Assembly: GCA_019009955.1 (NCBI GenBank)
Contig: CM032228.1
Span: forward strand, 68,403,501 to 68,467,500
DNA length: 64,000 nt
Direction of reading: 5' to 3'
Origin: Riptortus pedestris
Lineage: Eukaryota; Arthropoda; Insecta; Hemiptera; Alydidae
Position numbers and translations under genes: made by a program. Positions 58,515-64,000 of the stretch are shown one piece after another. Each line of letters opens with the position of its first letter. The first letter of the stretch is position 1. The notes under the pieces are model-generated. The model was not told the DNA's origin, searched no databases, and saw only the letters and a list, made by a program, of their open reading frames with translations.

Positions 58515-58783
58515 TTTCAGGGGCTGACCATTGTCTAAAAAGAAAAACTATTAGTTGTTCACATATATTTTAACAAATAATGGGTAATATATGTTAAAGA
58601 ACGGGGAATATCTCGTTTCTTGATTATTATTCACTTTTTTTCCATTAAACTAGCCTTGGCCTTGATAATGGTTAAGGATAATTGTGTCCAGCGTTAACGT
58701 TTATTGGAAGAAGAGACAATCATAGTGCTTCATGAATAAGATTCGTCTTTAACATTAACTGCTATCAAAGCCCCAATTACACG
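58515..58783 (-). repeat. Diverged segment, inverted partner of 42715-43000
   Basis: On the minus strand: TGTAATTGGGGCTTTGATAG, TTAATGTTAAAGACGAATC, CATTATTTGTTAAAATATA, AACAACTAATAGTTTTTC, in the order seen at 42715. A SINE head follows directly on the plus strand. Confidence 0.55.
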
Positions 58784-59200
58784 GCTAGCCATGTGATTTA
58801 AAGCGTTCGTCTTTACGGTAAACCACGAGTGACGAGTTCGATACCCACCTGGGCAATATGAATTTATTTTTGTGACGTGCTAATTATTTTTATTATTATT
58901 TATTAACGTCCACTGTTTGCAACTCAGGCTAATCTACAGGTTAGCACCCTTTCCTAGCCAGGGTGGACTTAGGATGTTCTTTAATGAATTCTGTCACTAA
59001 ATAATTTCCTTTGCCCAGGAGAGAATCGAACTCACCACTCTAGGTTTACCATGTGAGATTAAGGTCTACGCTTTAACTCACATGGCTAACCTGAGCCCCA
59101 CGAGCTAATTAAATAAAATCCCTAATCGTAACCTGGCTAGAAAGGGTGGCAACCTGCAGATAACCCGTCCCAATTGGCCATTGTGACAAAAAGTGGGCGT
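58784..59200 (+). mobile_element. SINE family A, interrupted by another SINE
   Basis: Left part 58784-58886 (CACGGCTAGCCATGTGATTT, B box GAGTTCGATACCCACC, GCAATATGAATTTATTTTTG). It resumes at about 59100 (CGAGCTAATTAAATAAAATC, CCTGGCTAGAAAGGGTGG, GATAACCCGTCCCAATTGGC, AAAAAGTGGGCG). The interruption 58887-59099 is an opposite-strand copy of the same family. Confidence 0.85.
58887..59099 (-). mobile_element. SINE family A, nested insertion with 12-bp duplication
   Basis: Near-consensus minus-strand copy: GGGGCTCAGGTTAGCCATGT head, B box GAGTTCGATTCTC, body, tail CGTTAATAAATAATAATAA-type. Flanked by ACGTGCTAATTA (58875-58886) and ACGAGCTAATTA (59100-59111), duplicated host-SINE sequence. Direct proof that the family moves by retrotransposition. 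Confidence 0.9.
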
Positions 59201-59271
59201 TCTTGAATAATGATAATAATATTTTCTTCCTTTTCTTTCTTATTTCGTCAATGGAGATATAAGAAAAATAA

Positions 59272-59733
59272 TTTTTTTTTCGAGAATAACTATTCCCAGT
59301 CAAGAAATAATCTGAAAATAGATATTTAGTCCATTCCCTGGAATAAAATCCACTAACAGTAAGTGATAATGGTTTATAAATTGACAGTAAACATTAAAAA
59401 AAAAACACGCAATTGTAAAAAAAAATATTAATAAGATGTGAAAGAGATAAATCTGAAATCATTTGTTGACACTGCTCACTGAATGGTGAAATATCGAATA
59501 TTATCTAGTCCGTTAAGCAATTATTCGTGTCAGCAGACTTCCATGTCGGGATTGGCAGTGATTCTTCCCAGTAGCCACGTCCTATTTACGATCTCAATGC
59601 CCCAATATTTAATTCAGATCATAGTTCATTCAGGAAAATGCAACCATCTAGCTTTTGCCCACTGGCTAGAAATTTATTCCCTACCTCAAATAGAAAATTG
59701 CTGGCGTAATCCTGAGAAACTTTATTGGCTTTT
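59272..59733. repeat. Segmental duplication, unit 1
   Basis: From a T-run and CGAGAATAACTATTCCCAGT to ACTTTATTGGCTTTT. About 98% identical to unit 2 in the compared 230-bp part (five differences by eye). It contains an 88-codon ORF shared with unit 2 (MVKYRILSSPLSNYS...), with no recognised domain. A HINE copy follows directly. Confidence 0.85.
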
Positions 59734-59857
59734 GGCAAATTTCCCTTAAGGGATATCAGATATTGTGGTCGTACTCATGGAGCGATTTTCGAAAGTTTTC
59801 TTCAAATGTCCATCGATCCTACCTAGGAGATAACGAAAATGAGGTCCGTTCAAAGTA

Positions 59858-59911
<54 letters not shown>

Positions 59912-60077
59912 TAGGAGATGAAAAAAATGAGGTCCGTTCAAAACTGTATATATGTATGTCTGTTACTGCTCTAGCGGTCGCAATTATTGTTTAATCGTTA
60001 CCACAATCAATATTTAGTCGTTTTATGTAAAAAGACAGATCAAGTTCGTTAACGGCTGAAATCGGACCAGTAGGAGG
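59734..60077 (+). mobile_element. HINE-like element, 3'-truncated, between duplicated units
   Basis: GGCAAATTTCCCTTAAGGGA after TTTT, block A, a TA tract (59859-59909). Then a second short copy of the block A end (CCTAGGAGATG, GAGGTCCGTTCAAAACT) with a small TA tract, GTTACTGCTCTAGCGGTCGC, AACGGCTGAAATCGGACC and AGTAGGAGG. There it stops at a T-run where unit 2 begins. No right end. Confidence 0.8.
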
Positions 60078-60525
60078 TTTTTTTTCAAGAATAACTATTC
60101 CCAGTCAAGAAATAATCTCAAAATTTAGTCGATTCCTTGGAGTAAAATACTCTAATAGTAAGTAATAATGTTTTATAAATTGACAGTAAACATAAAAAAA
60201 AACACGTAATTGTAAAAAAATATTAATAAGATGTGAAAGAGATAAATCTGAAATCATTTGTTGACACTGCTCACTGAATGGGGAAATATCGAATATTATC
60301 TAGTCCGTTAAGCAATTATTCGTGTCAGCAGACTTCCATGTCGGGATTGGCAGTGATTCTTCCCAGTAGCCACGTCCTATTTACGATCTCAATGCCCCAA
60401 TATTTAATTCAGATCATAGTTCATTCAGGAAAATGCAACCAACTAGCTTTTGCCCACTGGCAAGAAATTTATTCTCTACCTCGAATAGAAAATTGCTGGC
60501 GTAATCCTTACTTTATTGACTTTTT
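60078..60525. repeat. Segmental duplication, unit 2
   Basis: T-run, CAAGAATAACTATTCCCAGT ... ACTTTATTGACTTTTT, then TATAATG with no HINE: the empty-site version of the junction occupied in unit 1. Carries an 83-codon ORF nearly identical to that in unit 1, differing by a few residues. Confidence 0.85.
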
Positions 60526-61303
60526 ATAATGTATTTTGATTGAAACAGGTTTATTTAGTCATGGTGAACAAATAAAAAAGAAGACAAACAACGCAGAACT
60601 CATTTTTAGTTAAAAAAATGAAGCAAACAAGAAAAAATTGATAATTCCTTTGAAAAATATTTAAAATAATAAATAAAATTCATTTTCATGCCAATGTTCC
60701 TTTAATAAAAGAATTAAAACTAATTTAAACAGTTAATTGATACATTTCATTGAATTACTTTTTATTATCCTTTAGAACAATGAAACAGGTTAATATGGCT
60801 GGAGGGGAATTTAATGGTTATACGGTTTTCTGAATATCTGACTAAAACTGGGATTTGGACATCCACGCTAGGCATATTCTGTGAAGAAGGTGTCTTGGTT
60901 TTCTGCTCCAGCGGTTTTAGTACAGTTGTAATAAAAATGTTTTTATGTTACAAAGCATAAAAAAAATACTTCTGGCATTAAGAACATTTTTTATGCTTCG
61001 GACATTAAGAGAGGTTAATGTGTGAAGATGGAGTCCTCAGAAACTCCGAAACTTTGTCAAATAAAAGTTTTTATTACGATGTACAAACTCCTGAAGCTGA
61101 AAGCCATGGCACTGCTTTACAATCAATCCAGCTTTGACGAATTTCCTGATAAACTTGTACACTGTGAATTAAAATGGGTACAGCTCAAAGGAGCATGCAC
61201 TTAGGAGTAATCCATTTCGTCACAAAGTCGTGAAGTCTCTTAAAGTTCTAGTAGTATGATTCATTATCTAGTATGAATGCCTCTAATAAGCATTTACAAT
61301 AAC
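60526..61303. other. Low-copy A+T-rich DNA
   Basis: No gene or repeat recognised. The 60-codon ORF at 61022 has no domain. Confidence 0.5.
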
Positions 61304-62147
61304 GTCCGTCACGCAGGGGCTGAGTAAACTAAGCAGATTTCCACCGTCAAGCTTAACTATAGATCTACGTACTGGTAACACTACACCACCGTGAATATAG
61401 TGAATAAATACAATGGTTATAAGCAATAAAAACCTTCCCGTCGGTAGTTTGTTAAAATTGGTGCCTGGAATGGAAACAAACAGGCCTGCCAACCTCTCAC
61501 CTGAAAAAAAAATACTGAAATATATCAGAATATAACATATTAATTTTATTTAAAACTATACACTACATCTAGTACTGTAATTGTAATGAATCAGAATATT
61601 TTTTAACCCAATCAATCAAATTTTAGTAGTACAAGAACATACGACGGGGAGGGGGGGGGTATTGCATGTATCTCGTAAAATAAAGGTCTGTTTAAAAGAA
61701 TATTTGGTATTTAAACCTGAAATAATGTGGTATGTTACATAACAGAGTATTGTTTTTGGGGGTTTGTTGGAGGCTGAAAACTGAAAAATGCTAATATCTC
61801 TGTTAATATTCAAGATAGAGAATAAATGTATTTAACAATATTTATAGTACATTTAATTTTCAATAAGATTGGTTCTATAAAATTTTTCGAAAGTCCTTCC
61901 CTCCCCCCCCCCTCCCACTACTGCGATTTCAGCCAGTAAAGATCTTTATCTTACTTATTACACAAAATATTTTGATGCGACACATAATAATGTAGTTATT
62001 AGGAATTTTCGAAATTTCTTCCCTATGAACCTCCTTCTCACTGGTCGGATTTCAACCAGAGTTTGACAACGATCTAACAAAAATTGCGATCGCTAGAGCG
62101 TTAACAGACATATATATTTATGTCTTATTTAGTATATATATATATAT

Positions 62148-62399
62148 CCTGTTACACAATTAGTAACAGGACATGGTACACTAAATTCTTACTTCCAACG
62201 ATTTAACATAAAAGACAACAATACTTGCCCCCGTGATTACTCAACTCCACAAACAAATCAACACTTAATATACGATAGCAGACTACTGACTAACGAACGA
62301 CAAAAACTAAAACAAGTCATAGAACAAAAAAAAGGCAAATTTCCAATAGAAGAAGACAAGTTATTTTTAAAATATACGCAGGACATGCTTTTAATATAA
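62148..62399 (+). pseudogene. C-terminus of LINE reverse transcriptase ORF
   Basis: An open frame with no start codon, 83 residues and a stop. It opens PVTQLVTGHGTLNSYFQRF and goes on with NIKDNNTCP and TNQHLIYDS. TGHG, a Tyr/Phe-x-x-Arg-Phe segment and a Cys/His cluster before the basic tail match the region after the RT domain in R1/Jockey/I-type LINE ORF2 proteins, where a Cys-x-Cys ... His ... Cys cluster is usual. Here only one Cys and the His remain (R and S replace the other cysteines), so it is decayed as well as truncated. The polymerase and endonuclease domains are absent. Clade assignment is inference. Confidence 0.7.
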
Positions 62400-62548
62400 T
62401 TAATCGGTTGAATACTTATTATAGCTGATACAACTACAATACTTAAAATATTTATGGATATTCATTATTTCTTTTCTCTTTTTCTTTTAAGACTAATAAT
62501 CTTCTCTTTATATGTTTTTACTTTAATTTAACGTTATTATTGTTAATT

Positions 62549-62552
<4 letters not shown>

Positions 62553-62594
<42 letters not shown>
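62553..62594. repeat. (TA)n tract in LINE 3' region
   Basis: Pure TA run between the LINE stop codon and its 3' terminus. Confidence 0.9.
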
Positions 62595-62596
<2 letters not shown>

Positions 62597-62863
62597 TACA
62601 TTTGAAATAATCTATGTATATATTAATTGTAACCCACTACAAATGCATGTGATATGCTAACATGCATGGGACATGCAGGAACAAATAAACGGCCTTCTTA
62701 CAGGGTTACTATAGGAAGGAAACATATATATATATATATTAATTTTGAACGTACCTTATTTTATTCATCTCCTAGGTAGGATCAATGGGAATATGAAACA
62801 TTTTTCGAAAATCACGTCATGAGAATGACCTCAGTAGTTGATTTCCCTTAAGGAAAATCTGCT

Positions 62864-63271
62864 AAATATATGCTAAATTGTACACTTTTTTATATCATAT
62901 TCTATTTATTAGAGTGTATAATAACAGTTTCTTTCTCTTTGCGTGACGTAAGAAAGATACTGATGATATATTTACAATTCGTAGCTTTTTGTATTGTGCA
63001 ACGACTTACAAGTTGGATTTTTCCTTAAATGGACCTTGCTTCTAAGTTCTATCTTTATTAAGAATGCCGAGAGGCTGAGATTAGAAAGCTCTCCATATAC
63101 AGAAATGGAGCGGGTACAAGTAGCAGCGATATCAGAACTGTGAATCTCACCTGTGAAAGCCATACTCCATAGACACTGCTTCTAAGAGCCGCCTGTCATA
63201 GGAAATTTAAAAAGGATAATAAAAAAACCAAAAAAAAAAAAAAAACATTTCTTTCAATTTTCGTGTCTTTT
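62864..63271. other. Spacer between HINE copies
   Basis: No recognised gene or repeat. A-run at about 63230-63245. Confidence 0.5.
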
Positions 63272-63824
63272 AGCAGATTTTCCTTAAGGGAAATCAGCCA
63301 TTGAGGTCGAACTTATGACACGATTTTCGAAAAATGTCCTGAAATGTCCATCGATCCTACACAGACATTGGGATGACGAAAATGAGGCCCGTTCAAAACT
63401 GTATATATATTTGATTGCTAACGCTGCAGTGGCAATTTTTGTTAGCTGAAATCCGACCAGTGAGAAGGAGGTTTATAGGGAGGGAATTTCGACAATTTTT
63501 AATAACTCCATTGTTATGTGTCGGATGGAAAAATTATAGAACGAATCTCATTGCAAATGTAATGTTTTATAAATGTTACCCCGTGTGTCACTATCTTGAT
63601 TATTAACTGAGATATTTTTTACTTTATTTCTTTATTTTTGGCCATGAGTAAACCCTCACTCTTATTCATGTCATATTAACAATAAACTTTTATATTATGA
63701 AGTACTTTATTTCATCCTAAATACGAAATATTGTTCTCATTGAACTATTACGTTTTGAGATAAATGCAAATTCGCTACGCTCGTAGAAAATCGGCTTAGC
63801 TAACGCAGCACCTGCGTGATGGAC
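63272..63824 (+). mobile_element. HINE-like element, complete, long 3' variant
   Basis: AGCAGATTTTCCTTAAGGGA after TTTT, block A, minimal TA tract (about 63403-63411), GTTAGCTGAAATCCGACCAG, core (GGAGGTTTATAGGGAGGG), TATGTGTCGGATGGAAAAAT, the alternative 3' module (GAAGTACTTTATTTCATCC), AAAATCGGCTTAGC, ACGCAGCACCTGCGT hairpin (loop changed), GATGGAC, T-run. Confidence 0.8.
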
Positions 63825-63949
63825 TTTATTTTTTAACTGGAGAATGAAAGGATAGGTCACAGGAGGAATTCGTAGTCTGGTGTCTGTTTAGTAGTAGTCA
63901 GATGGCCTAGACGATATACGTAATGTGATTTTGATTTAACCTCTATTTT
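63825..63949. other. Short spacer
   Basis: No feature recognised. It separates two same-strand HINE copies. Confidence 0.5.
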
Positions 63950-64000
63950 AACAGATTCCCTTAAGGGAAATCAGCTATTGAGGTTGTACTGATGGCGCGA
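63950..64000 (+). mobile_element. HINE-like left end, runs off the window
   Basis: AACAGATTCCCTTAAGGGAA after TTTT, then CAGCTATTGAGGTTGTACTG and ATGGCGCGA, consensus up to the window edge. Confidence 0.8.

Larger units (their letters stand above)
62148..62722 (+). mobile_element. 5'-truncated non-LTR retrotransposon (LINE) 3' end
   Basis: Consists of the last 83 codons of an RT-type ORF, a stop at 62397-62399, a 3' untranslated region with its own TA tract (62553-62594), and a terminus near GGAACAAATAAACGGCCTTC. It splits the TA microsatellite of the surrounding HINE. 5' truncation is typical of target-primed reverse transcription. The exact 3' boundary and any target duplication are hidden by TA repeats. 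Confidence 0.75.
61304..62863 (-). mobile_element. HINE-like element with extra module, interrupted by a LINE
   Basis: GTCCGTCACGCAGGGGCTGA right end, AACTAAGCAGATTTCCACC, the extra module (CACCGTGAATATAGTGAATA, CAGGCCTGCCAACCTCTCAC), G-run, ATCTCTGTTAATATTCAAG, two C-rich cores near 61895-61920 and 62020-62045, GATCGCTAGAGCGTTAACAG, TA tract. Then foreign LINE sequence (62148-62722), renewed TA tract, block A (CATCTCCTAGGTAGGATC), and left end GATTTCCCTTAAGGAAAATC-TGCT. Without the insert it is about 1 kb. Confidence 0.8.

Noticed and set aside
59483..59560. Possible decayed HINE right end (AGTCCGTTAAGCA ... CAGCAGACTTCC)
   Set aside because: Only two short matches with no hairpin and no subterminal continuation. 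Too weak to call, although the resemblance inside the duplicated unit is noted.
59483..60529. Two near-identical ORFs (88 and 83 codons) as a conserved duplicated gene
   Set aside because: The whole segment including flanks is duplicated at about 98% identity, so similarity of the ORFs is explained by the DNA duplication. Amino-acid differences are not fewer than expected, and no domain is recognised.

Overview
This window looks like intergenic or intronic DNA from an animal nuclear genome, most likely an arthropod. It is strongly A+T-rich, has long (TA)n, (CA)n and (GA)n tracts, and has no dense run of long ORFs, no operons and no bacterial signals. I found no conserved protein-coding exon that I can name. 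The two protein remnants I recognise both belong to transposable elements: the C-terminus of a non-LTR reverse transcriptase ORF, and the helix-turn-helix of a Tc1/mariner transposase. One dispersed repeat (the one containing TTCCTTGTAC) resembles repeats I associate from memory with hemipteran insects. That is a weak guess at the taxon, not a determination.

The dominant feature is one family of non-autonomous elements, here called the HINE-like family. About 28 full, partial or relic copies on both strands cover roughly a quarter of the window by hand-drawn boundaries. An intact copy has this order. The left end is AGCAGATTTCCC inside a near-perfect palindrome (GATTTCCCTTAAGGGAAATC). A block A of about 100 bp ends in ATGAGGTCCGTTCAAAACT. 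A variable (TA)n microsatellite follows, then a block B with a G-run core (GGGGGTTTAGAGGGG) and a YCTCCGTTAC motif. An inverted copy of the left-end motif (GGGAAATCTGCT) comes next, then a 3' hairpin (ACGCAG-CCC-CTGCGT), GACGGAC, and a T-run target. Subterminal inverted repeats, a central proto-microsatellite, a hairpin only at the 3' end and insertion within T-runs match Helentron-associated elements (HINEs, DINE-1-like). I therefore read the family as non-autonomous rolling-circle elements. No Rep/helicase ORF is present here.

Layout. 1-7.3 kb: low-copy A+T-rich sequence with one GC-rich island at about 300-700. 7.3-9.5 kb: a SINE, then two head-opposed HINE copies. 9.5-19 kb: mostly low-copy sequence with GC-richer islands, two diverged dispersed repeats, a large (CA)n(TA)n tract and a decayed Tc1/mariner element at 17.3-17.9 kb. 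19-31.5 kb: HINE copies alternating with low-copy DNA, and a young foldback element at 26.9 kb. 33.3-38.4 kb: a HINE cluster with an enlarged multi-core copy and a two-left-ended composite. 39-46 kb: a small MITE, SINEs, HINEs, and a short inverted-repeat element with a hammerhead-like motif. 48-53 kb: a HINE, SINEs and a GC-richer low-copy stretch at 50.3-51.3 kb. 54.5-64 kb: a second tRNA-type SINE family, many HINEs, a SINE nested in a SINE, a duplicated 0.45 kb segment with a HINE trapped between its copies, and a LINE fragment inserted in a HINE microsatellite.

A tRNA-derived SINE family (12 copies or fragments, both strands) is the second major component. Several copies keep 10-17 bp target-site duplications, which supports target-primed retrotransposition. 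SINE and LINE insertions into HINE copies show that at least some HINE copies are older. All family calls rest on reading the sequence and on recalled family structures. No alignment or database search was run.
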